A stretch of DNA of 64,000 bases from an uncultured Oscillospiraceae bacterium (GTDB taxonomy: Bacteria > Bacillota > Clostridia > Oscillospirales > Oscillospiraceae), in NCBI GenBank assembly GCA_900757655.1, contig CAAEOT010000025.1, positions 1 to 64,000 on the forward strand, read 5' to 3'. Shown one piece after another: positions 7,759 through 16,423 of this stretch (the stretch's first letter is position 1; each line of letters opens with the position of its first letter). The notes under the pieces were generated by a model. The model was not told the origin of the DNA. It saw only the letters and a program-made list of their open reading frames with translations, and did no database searches. The translations under genes were made by a program, and so were the position numbers.

Positions 7759-9519
7759 ATGCCAATGGACGCAGTTTTTCTGCACGGCCTGGCGCAGGAG
7801 CTGACGCAGAGCCTGACCGGCGCGCGCATCGACAAGGTGCAGCAGCCGGAGCGCGACCTGCTGCTGCTGTCCGTGCGCACGCAGAGCGGCAACGCAAAGC
7901 TGCTCGTGCACGGCGGTGTAGGCAGCGCGCGGGTGCATTTTACGGCCGGGACGTTTGAAAATCCGGCCGAACCGCCGATGTTCTGCATGCTCCTGCGCAA
8001 GCATCTTGTCGGTGCGCGCATCACGGGCATTGCTCAGCCGGACTTTGAGCGCATGCTCGTGCTCGACCTCGACGGGCGCGACGAACTCGGCACGCCGGTC
8101 AAAAAGCAGCTCATTGTCGAGATGCTTGGCCGCCAGTCGAACGTTATCCTCGTCAGTGCCGACGGGCATATCATCGACTGCATGCGCCGTGTGGATTCCT
8201 CCATGAGCGAGACGCGTCAGGTGCAGCCGGGCCTGTTTTACCGCCTGCCGCTGCGCCAGGACAAGCCGGTCCTGTTCGATACGACGCCGGAGCAGCGCAC
8301 ACAGCTGCTTTCCGGCCTGGTCACGGCGGCGACGCTTGATAAGTGGCTGCTGGGCCTGTTTTCCGGCGTGTCGCCCCTGCTGTGCCGGGAGGTGTGCTTC
8401 CGTGCGCTCGGCGATGCCAGCCCCCGGCTGGAGCGGCTGGACGATGCGCAGCGCGCACGCCTGGAGCACGAGCTGGACGCGCTTGTGTTCTCGGTCGAGA
8501 CGAACAATCTCGCGCCCACCATGCTGCTCGACGGTGAGCGGCCGAAGGACTTTTCCGCCGTGCCGATCCTGCAGTATCAGGGCGCGCTGCAAAGCCGCGG
8601 CTGCGGCTCGTTTTCCGAGCTGCTCGATGAGTTTTATCTCCGCCGTGACAAGGCAGAGGCTATGCGCCGCCGCTCGCAGGAGCTGACGCATCAGGTGCGC
8701 ACCCTGCGCGACCGCACGGCCAAGAAGCTGGCCATCCAGCGCTCGGACCTGCTGCGCTGCGCCGACCGCGAGGCCCTGCGGCAGAAGGCCGACCTCATCA
8801 AGGCCAATCTCTACCGCATCCATAAGGGCGACCGCACCGTGACAGTGCAGGACTACTATGCCGAGGGCTGCCCGGACGTGACGATCGAGCTCGACCCGCG
8901 CAAGAGCCCGCAGGAGAACGCCGCCGCGCTCTATAAGTCCTACCGCAAGGCCAAGACGGCTGAGCAGCACCTGACCGGCCTGATCGCGGAGGCGAGCCGG
9001 AACCTCGACTATCTCAACAGCGTGCTCGATGAGCTCGCGCGCGCCGAGAGCGAGCGCGACCTCGCCGACATTCGCGCCGAGCTGCGCGCGACCGGGTATC
9101 TGCGCCAGCCGCGCAATGCAAAAAAGGAAAAAACGGCGCAGCGCGCGCCGCTCTCCTTCGTCTCGAGCACCGGGTATGAGATCCTGGTCGGCCGCTCCAA
9201 CACGCAGAACGACGAGCTGACACACCGCACCGCCCGCCGCACGGACATCTGGCTGCATGTGCAGAAGGTGCATGGCTCGCACGTCATCATCCGCGCGCAC
9301 GACACAACGCCGGACGATCAGACGATCGCCGAGGCGGCGAGCCTCGCCGTGTACTATTCACAGGCGCGCGGCGGCGGTAAGACGCCGGTAGACTACACCA
9401 TGGCGCGCTTCGTGCGCAAGCCGTCCGGCGCGCTGCCGGGCATGGTGCTCTACACGGACTATCAGACCTGCATGGCCGAGAGCGACGAGACGCTCACAGA
9501 GCGTCTGCGCGCGCGATAA
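7759..9519 (+). CDS. rqcH: Ribosome quality control factor RqcH (NFACT family, Rqc2 homologue)
   Basis: RqcH binds obstructed 50S subunits carrying a nascent chain and recruits tRNA-Ala to add C-terminal alanine tails that mark the chain for degradation. The 586-residue protein has the NFACT-N domain (residues 1 to about 210, older name fibronectin-binding protein A), a central helical coiled coil (about 270-430), and the C-terminal NFACT-R domain with DIWLHVQKVHGSHVII. The ATG at 7759 is chosen over longer in-frame options because GGAGG lies 9 bases upstream and the family N-terminus MPMDAVFLHGL starts there. A strong terminator follows. Confidence 0.94.
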   Translation: MPMDAVFLHGLAQELTQSLTGARIDKVQQPERDLLLLSVRTQSGNAKLLVHGGVGSARVHFTAGTFENPAEPPMFCMLLRKHLVGARITGIAQPDFERMLVLDLDGRDELGTPVKKQLIVEMLGRQSNVILVSADGHIIDCMRRVDSSMSETRQVQPGLFYRLPLRQDKPVLFDTTPEQRTQLLSGLVTAATLDKWLLGLFSGVSPLLCREVCFRALGDASPRLERLDDAQRARLEHELDALVFSVETNNLAPTMLLDGERPKDFSAVPILQYQGALQSRGCGSFSELLDEFYLRRDKAEAMRRRSQELTHQVRTLRDRTAKKLAIQRSDLLRCADREALRQKADLIKANLYRIHKGDRTVTVQDYYAEGCPDVTIELDPRKSPQENAAALYKSYRKAKTAEQHLTGLIAEASRNLDYLNSVLDELARAESERDLADIRAELRATGYLRQPRNAKKEKTAQRAPLSFVSSTGYEILVGRSNTQNDELTHRTARRTDIWLHVQKVHGSHVIIRAHDTTPDDQTIAEAASLAVYYSQARGGGKTPVDYTMARFVRKPSGALPGMVLYTDYQTCMAESDETLTERLRAR

Positions 9520-9525
9520 GGCAGC

Positions 9526-9553
9526 AAAAAGCTCCCCAGCAGGGGAGCTTTTT
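9526..9553 (+). terminator. Intrinsic terminator after rqcH
   Basis: The stem AAGCTCCCC pairs with GGGGAGCTT across a short loop, flanked by A and T runs. It could work in both directions, but no minus-strand gene is nearby. Confidence 0.85.
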
Positions 9554-9604
9554 GTGTTTCTTCTTAGGTATGCAGCAGCAATTTTGACCGTACTGGCCGG
9601 ATGG

Positions 9605-9633
9605 TTGACGGATGCGAAAAACTGCGGTATGCT
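9605..9633 (+). promoter_or_regulatory. Promoter for the flavodoxin gene
   Basis: TTGACG (9605-9610) and TATGCT (9628-9633) are separated by 17 bases. The predicted transcript starts at about 9640, inside a perfect tandem repeat. Confidence 0.6.
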
Positions 9634-9634
9634 T

Positions 9635-9666
9635 TTGGCATTGTTCATAGTTGGCATTGTTCATAG
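9635..9666 (+). repeat. Perfect tandem 16-base direct repeat in the flavodoxin leader
   Basis: TTGGCATTGTTCATAG occurs twice with no gap (9635-9650 and 9651-9666). It begins just after the -10 element and ends at the AAAGGAG ribosome-binding-site-like sequence. It could be an operator or a recent duplication. Confidence 0.9.
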
Positions 9667-9698
9667 AAAGGAGCGCCTGTATTTAAGGCGAACGGATC

Positions 9699-10205
9699 AT
9701 GAAAAAACTCATTGCCTATTACTCCCGCGCGGGAGAGAACTATTTTTCCGGGGCGCATCGCGCCATCGCCGTCGGCAATACGGAGCAGGCGGCGCGGCTG
9801 CTCGCCGAACTCACCGGTGCGGAGCTGTTCCACATCGAGCAGAAGGTGCCGTATTCGGACGACTATGACACCTGCGTCGCTGAGGCGCGGCGCGACCTGC
9901 GCGCCAACGCCCGTCCGGAGCTGACGGCACTGCCAGAGAGCCTGGACGACTATGATGAAATTTATCTCGGCTATCCGAACTACTGCGGCACCATGCCGAT
10001 GGCGGTCTACACCTTCCTAGAGCACTATGCCTGGCAGGGCAAGACCATCCATCCGTTCTGCACGAACGAGGGCAGCGGACTGTCGAACACGGAGCAGGAT
10101 ATCCGGCGCGTGGCGAAGGGCGCACAGGTTGCCCGCGGTCTGTCCCTGCGCGGCAGCGAGGTCGAGGGCGCAAAACCGAAACTGGAGCAGTGGCTGCACG
10201 GATAA
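9699..10205 (+). CDS. Flavodoxin-family protein
   Basis: A 168-residue cytosolic FMN-binding protein of the flavodoxin/NADPH-dependent FMN reductase fold, probably an electron carrier or quinone reductase. The phosphate-binding loop is the N-terminal IAYYSRAGENYF, and the second FMN loop is GYPNYCGTMPMAVYTFLE. An in-frame TAA at 9684 fixes the start at this ATG. The best Shine-Dalgarno, AAAGGAG at 9667-9673, is 25 bases away, but a small CGCC/GGCG hairpin between them could shorten the distance; AAGG at 9685 is a weaker alternative. A VanZ-like gene follows 39 bases downstream. Confidence 0.85.
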   Translation: MKKLIAYYSRAGENYFSGAHRAIAVGNTEQAARLLAELTGAELFHIEQKVPYSDDYDTCVAEARRDLRANARPELTALPESLDDYDEIYLGYPNYCGTMPMAVYTFLEHYAWQGKTIHPFCTNEGSGLSNTEQDIRRVAKGAQVARGLSLRGSEVEGAKPKLEQWLHG

Positions 10206-10244
10206 CGAGCGCTTTCCGAGCGGCAGAGAGAGAGGTGGCCGAGC

Positions 10245-10760
10245 ATGAGCCGAAACGCAAAAATTCTGATAGATTTGGCTGTGCTTGCGGCCGTTTACGG
10301 CGTCTGGCTGCTGCCGAAGTGGCGGCCGCTGGGGCGCAGAACGTTCGCGGTCTACACGCTCATGTACGGGTGTTTGGCCGGCATTGCGCTCTTTACGCTC
10401 ATGCCGGTGCTGGCGGCACTCCCGTTTTGCTTTGACCACCCGTATGTCCCCATGCACATGATGCCGTTTGAGGACGTTATCCTTCGCCGGGGCGACTATG
10501 TCCGGCAGATCGTGCTGAATATTGTCCTGTTTATCCCATTTGGCGTGCTGCTGCCGCTGTGCCGCAGCTGCCGCGGTAAGCGATGCAGCTTTTGGCGTTG
10601 TCTGCTCTTGACGCTGGCGCTCAGCATCGGCATCGAGGTCGTGCAGCCGCTGCTGCACGCATTTCGCAGTTCGGACATTACGGATGTGATTACGAACACG
10701 ACCGGCGGTGTGCTTGGCTATGCGCTCTGGGCGCTCGCGCACGTCTGCTGCAAAAAGTGA
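10245..10760 (+). CDS. VanZ-like membrane protein
   Basis: A 171-residue integral membrane protein with about four or five hydrophobic segments. The pattern NIVLFIPFGVLLPL, followed by SIGIEVVQ and SDITDVITNTTGGVLGY, is the signature of the VanZ family. VanZ itself confers low-level teicoplanin resistance in enterococci, but most homologues have no tested role, so the name describes the family only. It probably shares a transcript with the flavodoxin gene (39-base gap, GAGAGGTGG ribosome-binding region) and is followed by a terminator. Confidence 0.87.
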   Translation: MSRNAKILIDLAVLAAVYGVWLLPKWRPLGRRTFAVYTLMYGCLAGIALFTLMPVLAALPFCFDHPYVPMHMMPFEDVILRRGDYVRQIVLNIVLFIPFGVLLPLCRSCRGKRCSFWRCLLLTLALSIGIEVVQPLLHAFRSSDITDVITNTTGGVLGYALWALAHVCCKK

Positions 10761-10777
10761 AAGACGAACTTGTCCTG

Positions 10778-10808
10778 AGATACCGGTACGTTTGCCGGTA
10801 TCTTTTTT
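10778..10808 (+). terminator. Intrinsic terminator after the VanZ-like gene
   Basis: GATACCGG (10779-10786) pairs with CCGGTATC (10795-10802), followed by a six-T run. The next promoter starts two bases later. Confidence 0.85.
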
Positions 10809-10809
10809 G

Positions 10810-10838
10810 TTGAAAATGTGCCGCCTTTTCGCTATACT
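10810..10838 (+). promoter_or_regulatory. Promoter for the cysteine desulfidase gene
   Basis: TTGAAA (10810-10815) and TATACT (10833-10838) are separated by 17 bases, directly after the preceding terminator. Confidence 0.75.
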
Positions 10839-10901
10839 ATTACAAAAAGCGGAAGTTTAGCTGCTGAAAAACGGAGAAAACAGAAACCGGAGGAGAGAAA
10901 C

Positions 10902-12176
10902 ATGGACGAGCGGATCTATCGCGAATACGTCGCGATCCTGAAAGAGGAGCTGCAGCCCGCCATGGGCTGTACCGAGCCGATTGCCGTGGCGTACTGCGCG
11001 GCGCTGGCTCGCAAGACACTCGGCGCGCTGCCGGAAACGGTAGAGGTACTTGCGAGTGCGAACATCATCAAAAACGTCAAGAGCGTCATTGTGCCGAATA
11101 CGAACGGCCAGCGCGGCATTGCGGCGGCCGCGGCGGCGGGCATCATAGCCGATAATGCCGATGCGCAGCTGCAGGTGCTCGCCTGCCTCACGCCGGAGCA
11201 GACGGATGCGGTCGGGGCATATCTGCAGCAGGCGGCCTTTACCGTCCGGCGCGCGGACAAGGACTACGTGTTCGACATTCAGGTGCGCGTCACGGCGGGT
11301 GCGGACAGCGCGTTCGTCGAGATAGCGGGATACCACACGAACGTGATCCATATCGAGAAAAACGGCATCGTGCAGTTTCACAAGGATTATCAGGAGTCCG
11401 GCAGCCAGCACACCACCGACCGCAGTCTGCTGACGGTCGAGAACATCATTGCTTTTGCAAACGAAGTGGACATTGCCGATGTGCAGGAGACGCTCCAGCG
11501 GCAGATCGACTATAACTGGGCCATCGCCGAGGAGGGACTGCGCGGGGATTACGGCGCGAACATTGGCCGCATTCTGCTGCAGTCTTACGGCATGAGCATC
11601 CACAACCGCGCCAAGGCCTACGCCGCAGCCGGTTCGGATGCGCGCATGAACGGCTGTGATCTGCCGGTAGTCATCAATTCCGGCAGCGGCAATCAGGGGC
11701 TGACGGCGTCGCTGCCGGTCATTGTCTATGCCAAGGAGCTGGGCGTCACGCAGCAGATGCTCTACCGCGCGCTCGTGGTGTCGAACCTCGTCACCATCCA
11801 TCTGAAAACCGGAATCGGCAGCCTGTCTGCCTACTGCGGCGCAACGGCGGCCGGCTGCGGCGCGGCCGCGGGTGTGACGTATCTGTATGGCGGACAGTTC
11901 CGTGAAATCGCACACACTGTTGTCAATGCCATTGCCATCGATTCCGGCATGATCTGCGACGGCGCGAAGGCGAGTTGCGCGGCCAAGATCGCCTCGGCGG
12001 TCGAGGCAGGCCTGTTGGGTATGCAGATGCAGATGCACGAGAGCCAGTTCTACGGCGGCGATGGCATCGTTGTTAAGGGCGTGGAGAATACAATTCGCAA
12101 CATTGGTACGCTCGCGAGCGAAGGTATGCGCGAGACCGACCGCACGATCATCCGCATGATGATCCAGGAGCATTGA
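10902..12176 (+). CDS. cyuA: L-cysteine desulfidase family protein (CyuA/YhaM, UPF0597)
   Basis: Members of this iron-sulfur family (serine dehydratase alpha-like fold) convert L-cysteine to pyruvate, ammonia and sulfide; E. coli CyuA and the M. jannaschii desulfidase are the studied cases. The 424-residue protein shows the conserved GCTEPIAVAY N-terminus, a central HNRAKAYAAAGSDARM segment and the C-terminal Cys motif MICDGAKASCAAK expected to hold part of a [4Fe-4S] cluster. The start is the ATG preceded by GGAGGAG. It has its own promoter and terminator and sits just upstream of the serine dehydratase genes. Serine as an additional substrate is possible. Confidence 0.88.
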   Translation: MDERIYREYVAILKEELQPAMGCTEPIAVAYCAALARKTLGALPETVEVLASANIIKNVKSVIVPNTNGQRGIAAAAAAGIIADNADAQLQVLACLTPEQTDAVGAYLQQAAFTVRRADKDYVFDIQVRVTAGADSAFVEIAGYHTNVIHIEKNGIVQFHKDYQESGSQHTTDRSLLTVENIIAFANEVDIADVQETLQRQIDYNWAIAEEGLRGDYGANIGRILLQSYGMSIHNRAKAYAAAGSDARMNGCDLPVVINSGSGNQGLTASLPVIVYAKELGVTQQMLYRALVVSNLVTIHLKTGIGSLSAYCGATAAGCGAAAGVTYLYGGQFREIAHTVVNAIAIDSGMICDGAKASCAAKIASAVEAGLLGMQMQMHESQFYGGDGIVVKGVENTIRNIGTLASEGMRETDRTIIRMMIQEH

Positions 12177-12191
12177 GATATGTACCGCTTG

Positions 12192-12217
12192 CCGGCTGCC
12201 AATCGGCAGCCGGTTTT
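12192..12217 (+). terminator. Intrinsic terminator after cyuA
   Basis: CCGGCTGCC (12192-12200) pairs with GGCAGCCGG (12205-12213) across a four-base loop, followed by TTTT and a second T-run. Confidence 0.85.
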
Positions 12218-12249
12218 GCGTTCTTTTTCGTACCGGCGGAGAATCCCCA

Positions 12250-12278
12250 TTGCATTTTGCGTGCGGCGCGCGTATAAT
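12250..12278 (+). promoter_or_regulatory. Promoter for sdaAB-sdaAA
   Basis: TTGCAT (12250-12255) and TATAAT (12273-12278) are separated by 17 bases, about 67 bases before the sdaAB start. Confidence 0.7.
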
Positions 12279-12344
12279 AACTCATATTTCTTTTTCTGTC
12301 GCACTGCAATGTGCAAAAGCAACTTGTATCCAAGGAGGCGCGCC

Positions 12345-13013
12345 ATGCGTTTATTTGATATTCTCGGGCCGGTCATGGTCGGCCCGTCCAGCAGTCACAC
12401 GGCCGGAGCCGTGCGCATCGGTCTGACCGCCCGCAAGCTGCTCGGCGACCAGCCCGTGCACGCGGACATCTCGCTGCATGGCAGCTTTGCCCTGACCGGG
12501 CACGGCCACGGCACAGACTGCGCGCTGATCGCGGGCCTGCTCGGCATGCAGCCGGACGATCTGCGCATCCCGGGCAGCTTTGCAATCGCGGCGGAGCAGG
12601 GGCTGACGTTCGCGTTTCAAAATGTGCAGCTGCGCAATGCGCACCCGAACACCGCGCGTCTGCAGCTCACGGATGCCAAAGGCCGCACACTGGACATTGT
12701 GGCCGAGAGCGTCGGCGGCGGGCGCATCCGCATCCGCTCCATCGACGGTATCGAGACGAACTTTTCCGGTGAGCACAACACGCTCATCGTCCACAATCAG
12801 GATACGCCCGGCCATGTCGCAGCCGTGACGGCGGCACTCATGCAGCGGCACGTCAACATCGCCACCATGCAGCTCTACCGCAGCGAGCAGGGCGGCTACG
12901 CGGTCATGATTCTGGAGTGCGACCAGCCGATCCCAAAGGACATTGAACAATGGCTGTCGCACATCGAGGGCATTCAGAAGATCACGATCTTTAACCAGGA
13001 GGAACCGGTATGA
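12345..13013 (+). CDS. sdaAB: L-serine dehydratase, beta subunit
   Basis: With SdaAA it forms the oxygen-sensitive [4Fe-4S] serine dehydratase that converts L-serine to pyruvate and ammonia. The 222-residue protein opens with FDILGPVMVGPSSSHTAGA, the family hallmark whose SSSHT segment contacts substrate or cluster, and ends in an ACT domain (about residues 148-222) that may bind serine. The ATG at 12345 follows AAGGAGG by 7 bases; longer in-frame reads upstream run through the terminator and promoter and are not credible. It overlaps sdaAA by ATGA. Confidence 0.95.
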   Translation: MRLFDILGPVMVGPSSSHTAGAVRIGLTARKLLGDQPVHADISLHGSFALTGHGHGTDCALIAGLLGMQPDDLRIPGSFAIAAEQGLTFAFQNVQLRNAHPNTARLQLTDAKGRTLDIVAESVGGGRIRIRSIDGIETNFSGEHNTLIVHNQDTPGHVAAVTAALMQRHVNIATMQLYRSEQGGYAVMILECDQPIPKDIEQWLSHIEGIQKITIFNQEEPV

Positions 13014-13888
13014 GCTTTTCGAGCATTGCATCTATGCTTTCCGCGGCGCAGACGAGCGGGCAGCCGCTCTATGCCGTCATCCGCGACGCGGACTGTCAGG
13101 AAAACGGCTACGACGCTGCGGCGTCCCATCGCCAGATTATGGCGCTCTGGACGGCAATGCAGCAGTCGAGCCGGCAATACTGTGCATCTGACCGCTCCAA
13201 CAGCGGGCTCATCGGCGGCGACGCGGCCCGGCTCCGCGCGGCGGCGGAGAGCGGCCGCCTCCTCGGCGGGACGTATTTTCAGCGTGTGACGGAGCAGGCG
13301 CTCAAGGTCGCCGAGTGCAACGCGTGCATGAAGCGCATCGTCGCCGCGCCGACGGCGGGCAGCTGCGGCGTGCTGCCGGCGGTGCTCATCCCGCTGGCGG
13401 AGGAGCGGGATGTGCCGGAGGAGACGATCCTCGAGGCGCTGTATATCGCGGCTGGATTCGGTCAGGTCACGGCACTGCGCGCGAGCGTGGCCGGTGCGGA
13501 AGGCGGCTGTCAGGCGGAGATCGGCACGGCCAGCGCCATGGCGGCGGCCGCGCTGACGCATATTCTCGGCGGCACGGCGCAGCAGTGCGCGGATGCGTAC
13601 GCCATCGCGCTCGGCAATCTGCTTGGCCTTGTCTGCGACCCGGTCGCGGGCCTGGTCGAGGTGCCATGCGTCAAACGCAATGTTATCGGCGCTGTCAACG
13701 CCGTGAGCGCTGCGAACATGGCCGTTGCCGGTATCACGAGCCGCATTCCGGTCGATGAGGTCATCGACGCCATGGGCGAGGTCGGTGACGCGCTCCCGGT
13801 CAGCCTGCGTGAGACCGGTCTCGGCGGCCTTGCCGCCACACCGACCGGCCGGCAGGAGGCCGAACGGATCGCGCGTGCCGAGCACTGA
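13010..13888 (+). CDS. sdaAA: L-serine dehydratase, alpha subunit
   Basis: This is the catalytic subunit supplying the cluster-binding cysteines of the heteromeric serine dehydratase. The 292-residue protein contains NACMKRIVAAPTAGSCG, the GAEGGCQAEIGTASAM segment and LVCDPVAGLVEVPC, whose Cys residues match the conserved cluster ligands. Translation is coupled to sdaAB through a four-base overlap, and GGAGG lies seven bases before the ATG. A strong nested hairpin terminator ends the unit. Together with the upstream cysteine desulfidase, it makes a local cluster for turning Cys and Ser into pyruvate. Confidence 0.95.
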   Translation: MSFSSIASMLSAAQTSGQPLYAVIRDADCQENGYDAAASHRQIMALWTAMQQSSRQYCASDRSNSGLIGGDAARLRAAAESGRLLGGTYFQRVTEQALKVAECNACMKRIVAAPTAGSCGVLPAVLIPLAEERDVPEETILEALYIAAGFGQVTALRASVAGAEGGCQAEIGTASAMAAAALTHILGGTAQQCADAYAIALGNLLGLVCDPVAGLVEVPCVKRNVIGAVNAVSAANMAVAGITSRIPVDEVIDAMGEVGDALPVSLRETGLGGLAATPTGRQEAERIARAEH

Positions 13889-13893
13889 ATTCT

Positions 13894-13935
13894 TCCGCCC
13901 CGTAAGCCGGGAGACCGGCAACGGGGCGGATTTTT
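13894..13935 (+). terminator. Nested hairpin terminator after sdaAA
   Basis: The outer stem CCGCCCCGT pairs with ACGGGGCGG (13921-13929). An inner stem GCCGG/CCGGC lies in its loop, and a T-run follows. Confidence 0.85.
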
Positions 13936-13947
13936 GTGCGAAAGGGC

Positions 13948-13981
13948 TTGACAGGCGAGCAAAATCACGGCAATGTATATT
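13948..13981 (+). promoter_or_regulatory. Possible promoter for the YhaM-like gene
   Basis: A perfect TTGACA lies at 13948-13953. The -10 is uncertain: the position 17 bases on (CAATGT) is poor, and the better TATATT at 13976 is 22 bases away. Placement is tentative. Confidence 0.35.
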
Positions 13982-14028
13982 TATAAATGGATACGAACGT
14001 CCCGCTCTGCGGGCGGAAAGGCGGAGTC

Positions 14029-14982
14029 ATGGAATACAACAAACCGATTTCGGATATGCTCCCCGGCATGGATGTCGAGGGCTTTTATATTCTGCGCGCG
14101 GCGGCGCTCAAGACGACCAACAGCGGCAAGCCGTTTCTCAGCGGTACGATCTGCGACCGCACGGGCAGCATGGAGATCAAGATCTGGGACTACAGCGGCC
14201 CCATCGGCGCGCGCCCGGAGGATACCGGCCGCGTCGTGAAGATTCGCGGCAGCGTTTCGGAATATCGCGGCGCGCTGCAGGTCAGCGTTCACCGCATCCG
14301 CATGGCTGAAGCGGCGGATAATTACGACACGTCGCTGCTTGTGCCCACGGCACCGATCGACACGGACGCCGCGCTGACGGATGTGCAGCGGATGGTCGCC
14401 TCGATCACGGACGCGGATTATCGCAGCATTGCCGAGACGATGCTGGCGCAGCACCTCGATGCGTTCCGGCGCATTCCGGCCGGCAAGAGCGTGCACCACA
14501 GTTTTCTGTCCGGCCTCTTGATGCATACTTACAACATGCTGCGCACGGCGGATTTCCTCGCTGGCCTGTATTCGGAGGTCATTGACCGCAGCTTGCTTCT
14601 GACCGGTACGCTGCTGCACGATTTCGGCAAGGAACGGGAATTTGCGTTTTCCGATCTCGGTATCGTGACGGAATATTCCACGGCCGGACAGCTCCTCGGC
14701 CATCTGGTCATGGGGGCACAGGAGGTCGCGGACGTCGCGCGCGAGCTGGAAACTCCGGAGGAAAAGTCCATGCTGCTGCAGCACCTGCTGCTCTCGCACC
14801 ACGGTGAGCCGGAGTTCGGCGCGGCTGTGCGGCCTATGTGCGCCGAGGCGGAGCTGCTGTCGTACATCGACCTCATCGACAGCCGCATGGAGATCTATGC
14901 GGAAACGCTGCCGACCGTGCCGGCCGGCAGCTTCAGCGCCCGCATCTTCGCGCTGGAAAAAAAGATCTATCATCATAATTGA
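14029..14982 (+). CDS. YhaM-like 3'-5' exoribonuclease (OB-fold plus HD domain)
   Basis: The 317-residue protein combines an N-terminal OB-fold nucleic-acid-binding region (residues about 10-95, with KPFLSGTICDRTG and WDYSG) with a metal-dependent HD phosphohydrolase domain (about 135-300, with VHHSFLSGLLMHTYNM, LLHDFGKE and LSHHGEPEFG). That order is the architecture of YhaM, a cytosolic 3'-5' exonuclease of Firmicutes. The ATG at 14029 is preferred over an upstream ATG because AAGGCGGAG precedes it. It lies 11 bases before the CCA transferase gene, so a shared RNA-processing transcript is likely. Confidence 0.85.
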   Translation: MEYNKPISDMLPGMDVEGFYILRAAALKTTNSGKPFLSGTICDRTGSMEIKIWDYSGPIGARPEDTGRVVKIRGSVSEYRGALQVSVHRIRMAEAADNYDTSLLVPTAPIDTDAALTDVQRMVASITDADYRSIAETMLAQHLDAFRRIPAGKSVHHSFLSGLLMHTYNMLRTADFLAGLYSEVIDRSLLLTGTLLHDFGKEREFAFSDLGIVTEYSTAGQLLGHLVMGAQEVADVARELETPEEKSMLLQHLLLSHHGEPEFGAAVRPMCAEAELLSYIDLIDSRMEIYAETLPTVPAGSFSARIFALEKKIYHHN

Positions 14983-14993
14983 GGAGTGTGCCC

Positions 14994-16313
14994 ATGCTGA
15001 CCCTGCCGCCACAAGTGCATACGGCGCTCGACCGCCTCGCGGCGGCGGGCTGGGAGGCCTATGTCGTCGGCGGCGCGGTGCGCGACGCACTGCGCGGCCG
15101 ACCGGCGGGGGACTGGGACATCACGACCAATGCCGGGCCCGCACAGGTCGAGCGTGTCTTTGCCGGCGAGCGGCTCATCGAGACGGGGCTCAAGCACGGT
15201 ACCGTGACCGTCCTGCTCGACGGTCTGCCGCTCGAGATCACGACCTACCGCGTCGACGGGGACTATACCGACCACCGGCGGCCGGACGCCGTGCGCTTTA
15301 CGCGCAGCCTGCGCGAGGACCTGCTGCGCCGCGATTTCACGATGAACGCGCTGGCTTACAACCCGCAAACGGGGCTGGTGGACATTTGCTGCGGTGCGGA
15401 GGACATCACGCGCGGCGTCGTGCGCTGCGTGGGCGAGCCGGACCGCCGCTTTCAGGAGGACGGGCTTCGCATCCTGCGCGCGCTGCGCTTTGCGTCCGTG
15501 CTCGGTTTTCAGGTCGCGCCGGAGACGGCGGCGGCCATCCACCGCAGCCGCGCACTGCTGCAGTATCTCGCGGCGGAGCGCGTGCGCAGCGAGCTGACGA
15601 AGCTGCTCTGCGGGCAGAATGTGGGCGCGGTGCTGCGGGAATTTGCCGATGTGCTGGCCGTCCCCATCCCGGAGCTGCGGCCGATGTTCGGCTTCGAGCA
15701 GCACAACCCGCACCACGACCGGGACGTCTGGCTTCACACGGTCGCAGTCGTGGCGCACATCCCGCCGGAGCCGGTGCTGCGCTGGGCGGCACTGCTGCAC
15801 GATGTCGGCAAGCCGCCGTGCTTTTCGCTCGGGCCGGACGGGGTCGGCCACTTTTACGGCCATGCGGAAAAAAGCACCGAACTGGCGGACGGCATTCTCG
15901 CGCGCTTGCGCTTTGACACGGCCGGGCGCACACGCATCACGCAGCTGATCCGCTACCACGATCTGCCCGTTGCGCCGGAGCCGAAGCCGATCCGCCGGCT
16001 GATGAACAAGCTCGGGGTCGATGCTGTGCGGCAGCTCTTTGCACTGCATATTGCGGATACCTGCGGGCAGTCGGCGATCTGCGCCGGCCGGGTGGAGACG
16101 TACCGGCAGGCGGAGCAGGTGCTCGATGCGCTGCTGGAGACGGATGCCTGCTTCTCGCTCAGGGACCTTGCGGTCAATGGCGGCGATATGCTCGCGCTCG
16201 GCCTGCGCGGCCGGGCGGTCGGTGCGGCACTGCAGGCGTGTCTGGACGCGGTCATGGAAGAAGCGGTTGCAAACGACAAAACCGCGCTGCTGACATATGC
16301 GGCGGAAAATTAA
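14994..16313 (+). CDS. cca: CCA tRNA nucleotidyltransferase with HD domain
   Basis: This enzyme adds or repairs the 3' CCA end of tRNAs. The 439-residue protein has the class II nucleotidyltransferase head with GGAVRDALRG and the metal-binding pair GDWDITT, the template helix RRDFTMNALAYNP, the EDGLRILRALRF neck, and a C-terminal HD domain containing LLHDVGKPPCFS and a distal IRYHDLP. The HD domain may provide phosphohydrolase activity on cyclic or 2'-phosphate ends. The start follows GAGGAG by about eight bases. It sits directly behind the YhaM-like nuclease. Confidence 0.93.
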   Translation: MLTLPPQVHTALDRLAAAGWEAYVVGGAVRDALRGRPAGDWDITTNAGPAQVERVFAGERLIETGLKHGTVTVLLDGLPLEITTYRVDGDYTDHRRPDAVRFTRSLREDLLRRDFTMNALAYNPQTGLVDICCGAEDITRGVVRCVGEPDRRFQEDGLRILRALRFASVLGFQVAPETAAAIHRSRALLQYLAAERVRSELTKLLCGQNVGAVLREFADVLAVPIPELRPMFGFEQHNPHHDRDVWLHTVAVVAHIPPEPVLRWAALLHDVGKPPCFSLGPDGVGHFYGHAEKSTELADGILARLRFDTAGRTRITQLIRYHDLPVAPEPKPIRRLMNKLGVDAVRQLFALHIADTCGQSAICAGRVETYRQAEQVLDALLETDACFSLRDLAVNGGDMLALGLRGRAVGAALQACLDAVMEEAVANDKTALLTYAAEN

Positions 16314-16344
16314 CAGCGCTTTGCAAATTCCTGAAACTCGGGAC

Positions 16345-16373
16345 TTGAAAAATGTGGGGCGATGTTATAAGAT
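16345..16373 (+). promoter_or_regulatory. Candidate promoter for the SpoU-type methyltransferase gene
   Basis: TTGAAA (16345-16350) and TAAGAT (16368-16373) are separated by 17 bases, inside an AT-rich stretch of about 100 bases after cca. Confidence 0.5.
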
Positions 16374-16423
16374 GAAGAACATATTTGAATTACATTGTAA
16401 TAGAATATGCGGAGAACACGGTC

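Noticed and set aside
14029..14982. HD-domain protein as a nucleotide-signalling enzyme
   Set aside because: The OB-fold before the HD domain and the cca neighbour fit the YhaM exoribonuclease better.
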